From NCBI GenBank assembly GCA_028875125.1, contig JAPPGC010000065.1, positions 1 through 64,000 of the forward strand: DNA of 64,000 nucleotides, read 5' to 3'. A model generated the notes under the pieces. The model had not been told where the DNA came from, searched no databases, and saw only the letters and a program-made list of their open reading frames with translations. A program made the translations under genes and the position numbers. This DNA comes from Bacteroidota bacterium (GTDB taxonomy: Bacteria; Bacteroidota; Rhodothermia; Rhodothermales; Bin80). Shown here one piece after another: positions 1 to 8,103 of this stretch; the stretch's first letter is position 1; each line of letters begins with the position of its first letter.

Positions 1-1800
1 AAATAGGGGATAGGGAATCTCAGTAAAAAATCCACTACAATGTCGAACTTGCGTCGTCACGATCATTGATGCGACGAACTACTTCTCGGTCCTGTCACGT
101 AGAAAGATGCCAGTTGGCCTAAGCAGGGTGCTGCCATGATAAATGCCTTCGACAAAGCTGGGCCTACATTGTATGTACTTCATGCGCAGGCTAAGAAGGT
201 AACGTGAGACTATGCATCCGAACGGTTTGGACCCCAAGTTCGGATCGATGGAGCAGGAGCACATAGCCGGTTCCGAGTTCCCAAATATCCCCAGGGGGCT
301 GGGCCATGTGACAAATGAATTTGCCGTCAGCACCAAAGGCGAGCCATCCACGATCTTCCCGGGGCCGGTCGTATTGGCGGATCCAGATGTGGCCATCACG
401 ACCAATCTTGACCCTGGAAATAGCTGGAAAAACGTCAGCCACCGGACGTTCCGGGCTGATTATGTCGTCATTATACATATCCCAGTCCGAAGGGTCAATT
501 CGCTCCCGGTAATCCTCGCGCCAGGCGCGTATGTCCGCACGCGTAACCTCGCGGTTTGGTTCTGACCAGCGGATAATCATCCGTAAGTTGAATTCATCGT
601 CCAGAACCTGTACCTCGGGTTTGCTTCCGTGTGCCAACACGATAGTGGACCCCAGCGCGTCAACTATGGCTCCAGCATCAAAGAGCGGGTACAACCAGAT
701 GGACTCGGGGCCCTCACTGACCATGCCATAGATTCTGCTGGGGAATCCGGGCAAGGTTGCGGACAAATGTTCCATCGGGATCGTGGATCTCCACGATCAA
801 CGTGTCTGGGGTGCCAAAGTCCGGGTCGCGGTTAAATGTCCGTCTGGCGTTCACGGTGTACCCGTTTTCGAGCACTCCTCCGGCATCTGACGGGTTTGGG
901 TACACCGGCTCGAGCCTGATCCTCCGAACGAATTGGCCTTGGGCCGTGAATACGGTGTAGCTCCATGGCCGGGTGTTTCCCACCCAAAGCGTGTCGCCCG
1001 CCGTGACCCACAGGATAAATGCATCGGTGAATTCACCGGGGCCTTCTCCGCGTTGGCCCATTGATCGTAGGTGACGCCCGGAAGCGTCGAATATACGAAC
1101 TTCGGCAGACGCACGATCAACCACCGCGACGGAACCATCTGACAGACGCCCCATCCCCCGGATCATAGAGAACCATTGGTTGTCGTCTTCCTCATTATCG
1201 CCGATGACCAAGACGGGTTCCTCGCTGAATGTGCACGTCGTTTCCGAACTTGCGGGCGTGCTGGTTACGATCTGCACGCTAGAGCTGTCAATGTCGATGG
1301 ATTCGGTTTCAGGTGGTGCTTGCTGGGAGCAGGCACCGAAGAGCAATGCAAGCGCGACCACAAGACTTCTTAGATACTGATTGGGCATTACCATTTTTGC
1401 TATGTCGTGCTGGGCGGCGATTAACGGCGACAGTGTCAAGAGACAACCGAATATAAAGTCGCAGGAGGCAAAAGGTTTGCCATGGGAATCTCGTCTGAGT
1501 TAGATCGGTCCGAAGAATGGCACAAACCTGGGTGGCCAATAGCAGACTACGACACTTATTGATGGCCTACCGGCATTGGTGGGGCGTGCGTTTCACGTGA
1601 CGGTGCTGCTTATTGACTAACTGAGGAACCACTATTGGAGCAAATGTGCACGGGTCAAACTAGGAATGCGATGACATTACAGCCTGATGCAATTAACATT
1701 CCCCAAAGGGTCCGATGCCCTGGAGAGTACTAAAACTTGGCACAGATACCAACCGCGCCCCGGCATCTATGAAGGCACATCGTTGCTCCGTGGTTCTGTC
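1..1800. repeat. Diverged tandem duplication, unit 1 (propeller gene plus flanks)
   Basis: DNA of roughly 1.7 kb occurs twice in tandem: once around the broken propeller gene at 191-1388 and again around the intact one at 1898-3088. The similarity extends past the genes. Bases ~100-190 match ~1795-1897 downstream of each gene, and ~1460-1560 match ~3160-3260 upstream of each gene, including a shared purine-rich 'gcaggaggcaaaagg' segment. Copies differ by many substitutions and small indels, so the duplication is old. Exact edges cannot be set by eye; the right edge given here (1800) is approximate, and the left edge may lie outside the window. Confidence 0.75.
191..1388 (-). pseudogene. Frameshifted 6-bladed beta-propeller lipoprotein (copy 1)
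   Basis: This copy encodes the same protein as the neighbouring intact gene (1898-3088), but in two frames. The N-terminal part (1388 down to ~720) starts MPNQ and carries a lipoprotein signal with the lipobox Cys at residue 20 (FGAC). It is followed by propeller strands with the 'GQRGEGPGEF' signature typical of the family. The C-terminal part continues in another frame from about 740 down to 191 (for example 'SIWLYPLF', 'IIRWSEPNREV'). Aligning the two copies around 721-743 shows one extra base here just before 'tggggaatcc', which shifts the frame. A longer open frame reaches 1439, but 1388 matches the start of the paralogue. A sequencing error could mimic this; otherwise it is a recently broken duplicate. 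The family's exact role is unknown. Confidence 0.8.
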
Positions 1801-1822
1801 GTATAGAACGATGCCAGTTGAC

Positions 1823-1848
1823 CCACATAGTAGGCTGCTACTATGTGG
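1823..1848. terminator. Perfect 11-bp hairpin downstream of propeller copy 2
   Basis: CCACATAGTAG, the loop GCTG and CTACTATGTGG form a perfect 11-bp stem with a 4-base loop, about 50 bases past the stop of the minus-strand gene at 1898. No clear T-run follows on the minus strand, so it may act as a transcript-end stabiliser rather than a classical intrinsic terminator. The equivalent position after copy 1 (~118-140) keeps only a short, degenerate stem. Confidence 0.45.
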
Positions 1849-1897
1849 AATGCCTTCGACAAGGCAGGGCCTGCATCGTTTGTACTTCATACGCAGG

Positions 1898-3088
1898 CTA
1901 GGAAGGTGACGTGAGGCTATGCATCTGAACGGTTTCGACACCAAGCTCGGACTCATGGAGCAGGAGCATATAGTCGGCTCCGAACTCCCAAATATCGCCG
2001 GGGGGCTGGGCCATGTGGCAAATGAATTTGCCATCAGCACCAAAGGCGAGCCATCCACGATTTTCCCGGGGCCGGTCGTATTGGCGGATCCAGATGCGGC
2101 CGTCACGACCGATCCTGACACTCGAGATAGATGGGAAAACGTCAGCCGCCGGACGTTCCGGGCTAATCCTGGCGTCATCATACTCATCCCAGTGTGAAGG
2201 GTCAATTCGCTCCCGGTAATCCTCGCGCCAGGCACGTATGTCCGCACGCGTAACCTCACGGTTGGGTTCTGACCAGCGGATGATCATCCGTAAGTTGAAT
2301 TCGTGGTCTAGAACCTGTACCTCGGGCTTGCTTCCGTGTGCCAGCACGATAGTAGACCCCAGCGCGTCTACTTCGTCTCGCGCACCAAAGAGCGGGTACA
2401 ACCAAATATCGGATTCGCTGACTTGGCCAAGGGTTGCGTGGGGAATCCGGGCAAGGTTGCGGAAAAATTTCCCGTCGAGATCGTGGATCTCCACGATCAT
2501 TGTATCTGTAACGCTAAAGTCCGGTTTGCGAAAAAATGTCCGCCTAGAATTCACGGTGTACCCGTTCTCGAGCACGCCTCCAGCCCTTGATGGGTTTAGG
2601 TACACCGGCTCGAGCCTGATCCTCCGTACGAATTGGCCTTGGGCCTTGAATACGGAGTAGCTCCAAGGACGGGTGTTTGCCATCCAAAGCGTGTCCCCTG
2701 CCGTGACCCACAGGATAAAGGCATCGGTGAACTCACCGGGGCCTTCTCCGCGTTGGCCCATTGATCGTAGGTGACGCCCCGAAGCGTCGAAAATGCGAAC
2801 TTCGGTAGACGCGCGATCAACCACCGCAACGGAACCATCTGACAGACGCCCCATCCCCCGGATCATAGAGAACCATTGGTTGTCGTCTTCCTCGTTATTG
2901 CCGATGACCAAGACGGGTTCCTCGCTGTATGTGCACGTCGCTTCCGAACCTGCGGGAGTACTGGTTACGATCTGCACGCTGGAACTGTCAATATCAACGG
3001 TTTCGGTTTCAGGTGGTGCTTGCTGGGAGCAGGCACCGAGGATCAAGGCAAGCGCCACGACAAGGCTTCCTAGAGAATGATTGGGCAT
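1898..3088 (-). CDS. 6-bladed beta-propeller lipoprotein (copy 2, intact)
   Basis: A 396-residue protein with a lipoprotein signal peptide (residues 1-19) and lipobox LGAC, giving an acylated Cys20; it should sit on the periplasmic or outer-membrane face. The rest is made of repeated beta-propeller strands. One is a 'DGSVAVVDRASTEVRIFDASGRHL' type blade (positions ~2700-2830 on the DNA) followed by the 'GEGPGEF' signature seen in the Bacteroidota 6-bladed propeller family (DUF5128-like). A late 'IGRDGRIWIRQYDRP' strand is also characteristic. Such proteins are common in this phylum but have no settled biochemical role. It is the intact partner of the pseudogene at 191-1388. Start 3088 is favoured because the signal peptide begins directly there. 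Confidence 0.85.
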   Translation of the reverse strand: MPNHSLGSLVVALALILGACSQQAPPETETVDIDSSSVQIVTSTPAGSEATCTYSEEPVLVIGNNEEDDNQWFSMIRGMGRLSDGSVAVVDRASTEVRIFDASGRHLRSMGQRGEGPGEFTDAFILWVTAGDTLWMANTRPWSYSVFKAQGQFVRRIRLEPVYLNPSRAGGVLENGYTVNSRRTFFRKPDFSVTDTMIVEIHDLDGKFFRNLARIPHATLGQVSESDIWLYPLFGARDEVDALGSTIVLAHGSKPEVQVLDHEFNLRMIIRWSEPNREVTRADIRAWREDYRERIDPSHWDEYDDARISPERPAADVFPSISSVRIGRDGRIWIRQYDRPRENRGWLAFGADGKFICHMAQPPGDIWEFGADYMLLLHESELGVETVQMHSLTSPS

Positions 3089-3644
3089 AATTATTCTTGT
3101 TTTCTCGTGCTGGACGGGGATTCACGGGGACAGTGGCTAACGACCACCAGATATACACCCGCAGGAGGCAAAAGGTCTTGCCATGAAAAGCTCACCTGCA
3201 TTAATGCGGGCCGAAGCACTGCACAGACTTGGCTGATCGATAGAAGACTACGACACTACCGCTCCAGTAGGATACTCCCTGCATAATTCCGCAAATTTTG
3301 CAGTTTTCGACTGGTGTGAGTGGAGCTTCGTTTTCCAAATGAATTGTTGCAAGGCAGATAGTACAATCAACAATTGTTGATGGCCTGCTGGCAATGGCTG
3401 CTGATACGTTTCGCGTGACAATTCAAGTCTATCACCTGTGGCAAAACGACTGAGACGGAAAAACTTGATTTGCTGAGAAAGACAGACTCTTCGTGAAAGG
3501 ACTAGCCAATCCATAAATTACCTCCGCCTGCGGAAATGGATTCAATCGTCGGGATAAAGTGTTTCCAGGCAGCAATTCTCACGTACACAAAGAAGCCAGA
3601 CTTCAGACTGCACGGCTGACTAAGTAAAGATTACGCGCTCATGG
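3089..3644. other. Non-coding gap upstream of propeller copy 2
   Basis: No gene is recognised in these ~550 bases. Bases ~3160-3260 and ~3374-3425 resemble the upstream region of copy 1 (~1460-1610), so this is the 5' flank of the duplicated unit, expanded by about 200 bases relative to copy 1. It presumably holds the promoter of the 1898-3088 gene, but I could not identify one with confidence. Confidence 0.5.
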
Positions 3645-3820
3645 ACCAACAGAGGACCCGCTTTTGGAGCAACTGCGTACGGGTCAAACGAGGAATGTGA
3701 CGAATAAACAGACTGATCCCATTAACATTCCCCAAAGGGTCTGCCGCGCTCGAGAGGACTCAGCGAGATACCGAAACCAACAACGCTCCGGGATCTATGA
3801 AGACACACCTCCTCAGCAGA
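3645..3820. repeat. Third copy of the propeller-gene downstream flank
   Basis: These ~175 bases align with ~1626-1795, sharing the phrases 'ttggagcaa', 'cgggtcaaac', 'aggaatg', 'attaacattccccaaagggtc' (split here) and 'tctatgaag'. At 1626-1795 the segment lies downstream of propeller copy 2. Here it lies just past the 3' end of the cell-wall hydrolase gene, with no propeller gene attached. It may be the scar of a lost third unit or an independent small repeat. Confidence 0.7.
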
Positions 3821-3876
3821 CCGTTCTCACACAGATAAGTCGGATACTGCTGAATTTCTGGAAGTTCACAGAGCCC

Positions 3877-4548
3877 CTACGGGATGCCAGAGTAAAAGCG
3901 GAATCGCTCTTCGTCCAGTTGGAATTTACGCGCAGGTATTATCGGAGTCCAATCCTGTACCCATTCAGGAGAAATCTCCGGGTCCAGCAGGGACTGTTCG
4001 CTGTAAAAGTGAAGAACGGTGCGAGGGAACGGACGCAATTGATCATCGGCATGCCGGATGTAGTAGGCCAGTGCTAAGGTTTTTTTCCAACCTGGAATCC
4101 TGAATGAACTGGGATTCAAGTCCAAACCGATGTAGAAGTTCGCCGAAGGGCGGCTTTCAATGAAAGCGCTGAACTGAAATGGATCCAGTACGCAACTCCT
4201 GTAGGAGTTGCATCCGCGATGCTCAGATTCAACTCGGTTCCGAACGACCCAGCCAACCAGTTCCTGCTCGTCACGCCTCTTGCTCTCAGAAAACATTGCC
4301 CGAGCCAACCACAAGGTTCCTGCATCAATATTCCCGGAATGGATCGGTCTAATGCTCCAAGGGTTCAGAAGCGCGGCACGCGTTTCCTCATACGATGGTG
4401 TAGCGAACGGCGAGGGTGACTCACCGGTAACGCAAACATTTCCACTGGAAGGCGGTGCAAGAACAGTCCTCCCAGGCAGCAAAAACGCTGCTACAAGTAC
4501 CAATAACGAGCACCAACTAAAAGCTTTTTTTGTGATATACATGTTCAT
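3877..4548 (-). CDS. SleB-like cell wall hydrolase, exported
   Basis: A 223-residue protein with an N-terminal signal peptide (hydrophobic segment about residues 12-30). The body resembles the SleB/CwlJ cell-wall hydrolase family: 'LARAMFSESKRRDEQELVGW' with the catalytic-type Glu, then 'VVRNRVES' and 'SCVLDPFQFSAF', which match the family's 'E...A..VV.NRV....YP.....VL....QFS' layout. Family members cleave peptidoglycan and are best known from spore cortex lysis, but non-spore-forming bacteria carry them as general wall hydrolases. It is monocistronic, reading away from pdxB. The third flank repeat lies just past its stop. Function is inferred from the motif layout only. Confidence 0.75.
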   Translation of the reverse strand: MNMYITKKAFSWCSLLVLVAAFLLPGRTVLAPPSSGNVCVTGESPSPFATPSYEETRAALLNPWSIRPIHSGNIDAGTLWLARAMFSESKRRDEQELVGWVVRNRVESEHRGCNSYRSCVLDPFQFSAFIESRPSANFYIGLDLNPSSFRIPGWKKTLALAYYIRHADDQLRPFPRTVLHFYSEQSLLDPEISPEWVQDWTPIIPARKFQLDEERFRFYSGIP

Positions 4549-4653
4549 TTACCTATGCAAATAAACCGCAATTACCACCCCAAGCCTAGCTCAGACACGG
4601 GTATGGAATACACGGTAAGTCGGCGTACTACGTAATATTTTGGATTTAGATAC

Positions 4654-5781
4654 ATGTTATTGACGGTCGCAGATGAAAATATTCCGCACGTTGGCCAAGC
4701 CTTTGGCTCCATAGGGGATGTATGTGTACTGAATGCTGAATCAATAACTGACAAGGTCTGTGCGAATGCCGATATACTGCTCGTCAGAAGTGTTACACGG
4801 GTTGACCAGTCCCTGCTTTCGCAGAGTCGGGTAAGGTTTGTGGGGTCGGCAACTGCTGGTATTGATCATATTGATAAAGCATATTTGCGTAAACAAGGTG
4901 TCCAGTTCGCGCATGCAGCAGGCTCGAACGCGGACTCGGTTGTCGAGTATGTTCTGTCTGCACTCATCCGGCTGAGTGCACTTAAGATGCGTCCGCTAGC
5001 TGGGCTTACACTGGGGATCGTGGGATGTGGAAATATAGGTAGCAGACTTGCAGTGCGAGCGCCTGCTTTTGGCCTTCATACCCTGAAAAATGATCCCCCG
5101 CTCGCCAATGCCGGCCATTCGGGGTACGTAGACCTGGAAACCATACTGACTAATTCAGACATCATTACACTGCACGTACCGGGGTCATCAGATACGTTCC
5201 ATCTCATTGAAAAGTCTGCTTTACAGTCTATGAACCCAGGGGTGTGGCTCCTTAACACGTCAAGAGGTACAGTAATTGACAGCATTGCACTCAGCGAAGT
5301 ACTTGATACGGGCAGAATTGGGGCTACAGTTCTTGATGTATGGGAGAACGAGCCCATTCCTGACTTGGAGTTACTGCAAAAAGTGACGCTGGGGACTCCT
5401 CATATAGCCGGTCACTCAATGGACGGAAGGCTTCAAGGCACAGTAATGCTCTACAGAGCAGTTACAGACTACTTTAGAATCCAGCCATCCTGGGATTTTG
5501 AGCGAATACTGCAGCAGGATCTGCCTCCTCCAATTTCAATTGACCCCGAGCCCAGTTCCACCTGGCTAAATAGGCTGGTCCGGCGTTTGTATGATATCCG
5601 GACAGACGATACCCGGATGCGGACGCTGCTCAACACGTCTCATGATCAGGTAGCCGGAAAATTCCGTCGGCTTCGGCGCAACTATCCCTCGAGGCGGGCT
5701 TTTGACAGACATCGGGTTACAGGTACCCCTTCTTCCCGCCTGCGAACCGTGCGTGACGGGCTTCGCGTTGTTTGTCAATAG
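4654..5781 (+). CDS. pdxB: Erythronate-4-phosphate dehydrogenase
   Basis: A 375-residue NAD-dependent 2-hydroxyacid dehydrogenase of the PdxB type. It oxidises 4-phospho-D-erythronate in the deoxyxylulose-5-phosphate-dependent route to pyridoxal phosphate. The N-terminal 'VADENIPHV' is characteristic of PdxB. The nucleotide-binding motif G124-x-G126-x-x-G129 (GCGNIG) is present. Catalytic residues appear as Arg in 'NTSRGTVID', Glu in 'VWENEP' and His in 'PHIAGHS'. The C-terminal ~90 residues ('FRRLRRNYPSRR') fit the PdxB-specific dimerisation domain, and the length matches the family (~375-380). Its end overlaps the end of convergent era by 7 bases, and pdxJ lies beyond era, so two enzymes of the same pathway are near neighbours on opposite strands. 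Confidence 0.93.
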   Translation: MLLTVADENIPHVGQAFGSIGDVCVLNAESITDKVCANADILLVRSVTRVDQSLLSQSRVRFVGSATAGIDHIDKAYLRKQGVQFAHAAGSNADSVVEYVLSALIRLSALKMRPLAGLTLGIVGCGNIGSRLAVRAPAFGLHTLKNDPPLANAGHSGYVDLETILTNSDIITLHVPGSSDTFHLIEKSALQSMNPGVWLLNTSRGTVIDSIALSEVLDTGRIGATVLDVWENEPIPDLELLQKVTLGTPHIAGHSMDGRLQGTVMLYRAVTDYFRIQPSWDFERILQQDLPPPISIDPEPSSTWLNRLVRRLYDIRTDDTRMRTLLNTSHDQVAGKFRRLRRNYPSRRAFDRHRVTGTPSSRLRTVRDGLRVVCQ

Positions 5782-6653
5782 CCAAAGCTACGTAGGAAGG
5801 CCTCGCGGTTGCGCCAGTTTTTTCGCACGCGGACAAACAGTTTTAAGTACACCTTTCGATTCAGGAAAAACTCTATGTCCCTGCGCGCAGCGATTCCGAT
5901 GCTCTTGAGTGCGGTGCCTCCCGAACCAATCAGAATACCCTTTTGGCTGGGTTGCTCCACAATAATATCAGCTTCGATCAAGTCCTTTTGCGCAGGGCGT
6001 TCGACAAAGTTTACAATCGTCACTGCAGCTGAATAGGGGACTTCCTGCCTGAATTTCTCAAAAACCTTTTCCCTGATAATCTCAGAAACAAAAAATCGTT
6101 CGGGATGCTCACTAAGCATTCCGGGGGGATAAAATGCCGGTCCTGGCGATAAGTGCTCCCGAACTTCGTGCATAAGTGCTGTCAATTTGGTGCCCTTTAG
6201 TGCACTGATAGGCACTATTGCCTCGAACGACCTTAAATCCATGTACGCCTCAACCATGGGCAACACGGTCTCCTGCTTCACCAAATCGATTTTATTGATT
6301 GCTAGAATAGCAGGGCGATGTACAATGCTTTCAAGACTAAGGAGATCAGGTTCAGCTGCGCGTGCATCAGCCATAAAGACGACTAGATCAGCATCTGATA
6401 CGGATTCCTTGACCTTCCGCATCATGGACCGATCCAGCCTGGTGTTCGGTTGCATGATTCCTGGTGTGTCCAGAAAAATGACCTGGCAGTCCGGTTCTGT
6501 CAGGATCCCCAGTATGCGGTGACGGGTCGTCTGCGCTTTTGGGGTAACAATAGAGAGTTTTTGTCCCAGTAGGGCGTTCAGCAACGTACTCTTACCCACA
6601 TTGGGTTTACCGATCAGAGCAACGTAGCCACTCCTGAAGTCCTCAGGAGACAT
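5775..6653 (-). CDS. era: GTPase Era, ribosome assembly factor
   Basis: A 292-residue Era GTPase. The G1 P-loop GKPNVGKS is at residues 15-22, G3 DTPG at 62-65, and G4 appears as NKID. A C-terminal KH RNA-binding domain follows ('IVEQPSQKGILIGSGGTALK', with the GxxG loop). Era binds the 3' end of 16S rRNA and is needed for 30S subunit maturation, acting in the cytoplasm and at the membrane. Its start overlaps the 3' end of upstream pdxJ by 11 bases, so translation is probably coupled. It converges on pdxB with a 7-base overlap. Confidence 0.96.
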   Translation of the reverse strand: MSPEDFRSGYVALIGKPNVGKSTLLNALLGQKLSIVTPKAQTTRHRILGILTEPDCQVIFLDTPGIMQPNTRLDRSMMRKVKESVSDADLVVFMADARAAEPDLLSLESIVHRPAILAINKIDLVKQETVLPMVEAYMDLRSFEAIVPISALKGTKLTALMHEVREHLSPGPAFYPPGMLSEHPERFFVSEIIREKVFEKFRQEVPYSAAVTIVNFVERPAQKDLIEADIIVEQPSQKGILIGSGGTALKSIGIAARRDIEFFLNRKVYLKLFVRVRKNWRNREAFLRSFGY

Positions 6654-7389
6654 TTTGCCTTTTAACCAGTTGGGCCATTTCCGTCACGGCAGCACCCAGG
6701 CCCACAAAAACCGAGCGTGCGATGATAGCAAATCCGATGGACACTTCGCGCACATGAGGCACCGAGCGTGCAAACAGGCTGTAATTGTTGTAATCCAGCC
6801 CATGCCCTGCATGAATTGTGAGGCCGCACTCGTGTCCCACATCAGCAGCCCGTGCTAATTTGTGGACCTCGTACAGCTGCTCCTCGCCGGCGGTCGCATT
6901 TGCAAAATCACCCGTGTGAAGCTCAATGGCCGAAGCCCCCGTATCACGGACTGCCTGTATCTGGTCTGGATCCGGGTCAACAAAAAGCGCAACTTCACCA
7001 ATGCCCGCCTGATGTAGTTGATCAACCGTATCCGACAGAATCGTCTGGTGCCTAATTACGTCAAGCCCGCATTCGGTGGTGATTTCCTCACGCTTCTCCG
7101 GGACAAGCGTAGCCAGATCCGGGCACGTAGCGCAGCAGATCGAAACCATTTCCTCGTTTGTAGAGAGTTCAAAATCCAGCTTTCCATGGACCGCCTGCTT
7201 AAGCCCAACCACATCATGATCCTGTATGTGTCTACGATCCTCCCGCAAATGAAACACGATCCCGTCTGCGCCGGAAGCTTCGCACAAACGCGCGGCCTCC
7301 ACAGGATCGGGGAATGCTTTACGGCGGGCATTCCGCAATGTGGCGACATGGTCGATATTAATCAATAGCCTTGTCAAGGATCCATCCAA
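6643..7389 (-). CDS. pdxJ: Pyridoxine 5'-phosphate synthase
   Basis: A 248-residue TIM-barrel enzyme that condenses 1-deoxy-D-xylulose 5-phosphate with 3-amino-2-oxopropyl phosphate to give pyridoxine 5'-phosphate. Signature segments are 'LLINIDHVATLRNAR' near the N-terminus, 'GADGIVFHLREDRRHI' (residues ~39-55), 'ELSTNEEM' with the catalytic Glu, and 'GLTIHAGHGLDYNN' near the C-terminus. The length equals the family norm. It is the first gene of the pdxJ-era pair, with an 11-base overlap into era. Together with pdxB it shows the cell uses the DXP-dependent B6 pathway rather than PdxST. Confidence 0.96.
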   Translation of the reverse strand: MDGSLTRLLINIDHVATLRNARRKAFPDPVEAARLCEASGADGIVFHLREDRRHIQDHDVVGLKQAVHGKLDFELSTNEEMVSICCATCPDLATLVPEKREEITTECGLDVIRHQTILSDTVDQLHQAGIGEVALFVDPDPDQIQAVRDTGASAIELHTGDFANATAGEEQLYEVHKLARAADVGHECGLTIHAGHGLDYNNYSLFARSVPHVREVSIGFAIIARSVFVGLGAAVTEMAQLVKRQNVS

Positions 7390-7552
7390 TGTTTGTTCTG
7401 CTCAAACGAAACACGCGGGCGATGGTTTATACAAATGTTTTCGTTGTTTATCTTGTCACCAGCATACTCAACCAAACGAGCTGTAGTGAGTTACAGTGCA
7501 GCTAGGTTTATAATTCTCTATATTAGGCCTCCTAAAACAGTTGTAGGTAGTA

Positions 7553-8008
7553 ATGGTCAATAATAACATTAAGATCGCAATACAAGCCTTGATGGCTGTC
7601 CTCATTGTGGTGCTGGGAATTTGGCTTTATCGTTCCATAACGGGGCCTTGGGCTGCCGTCGAACGTCAGCAGGCACTTACAGACATGACGCGTCAGAAGA
7701 TGACCCACGTTCGAAACGCGCTGACTCGCTTTGAGCGTGCAGAAGGAAACTTCCCCGGCACGCTTGATTCCTTGGTCATGTGGCTCCAGGCTGATTCGGT
7801 AGTTTCTGCCAACCCAGATAGCATCTTCGGGATGGGCATCCTGTTGGATTCTCTCATATACTCTCCCCGCACAGGCAGTGCGTTCGGGTACAGCCTGAAT
7901 GATACCGGCCGTGTCGCCATTTATCTATTGCAGGACCCGGATTCCGACGACCAGATCGGGTCCAACATACCAGACATCACACTTCTGAACGCCGCCAGTT
8001 GGGAATAA
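7553..8008 (+). CDS. Membrane-anchored hypothetical protein
   Basis: A 151-residue protein with one N-terminal membrane segment (about residues 8-27) and a periplasmic remainder. The segment 'MTRQKMTHVRNALTRFERAEGNFPGTLDSLVMWL' (split here) recalls the N-terminal helix plus 'G.YP..L..L' region of type II secretion pseudopilins (GspG-like), as does the late 'FGYSLNDTGRVAIYLLQDPDSDDQIGSN'-like tail (split here). It lacks a visible prepilin peptidase site (G|FTLxE), so it is not a standard pseudopilin. It precedes the LamG/T9SS-type secreted protein by ~95 bases on the same strand. No function can be assigned. Confidence 0.7.
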   Translation: MVNNNIKIAIQALMAVLIVVLGIWLYRSITGPWAAVERQQALTDMTRQKMTHVRNALTRFERAEGNFPGTLDSLVMWLQADSVVSANPDSIFGMGILLDSLIYSPRTGSAFGYSLNDTGRVAIYLLQDPDSDDQIGSNIPDITLLNAASWE

Positions 8009-8103
8009 CCCGTGCGTGGCAGGAAGGTGTTTTTCTTCCAAACTAGCTATCTCGCACTTACTTACGTGGGGGAAACGGGGTACCTGCCTCAGGACTTGAG
8101 GGC

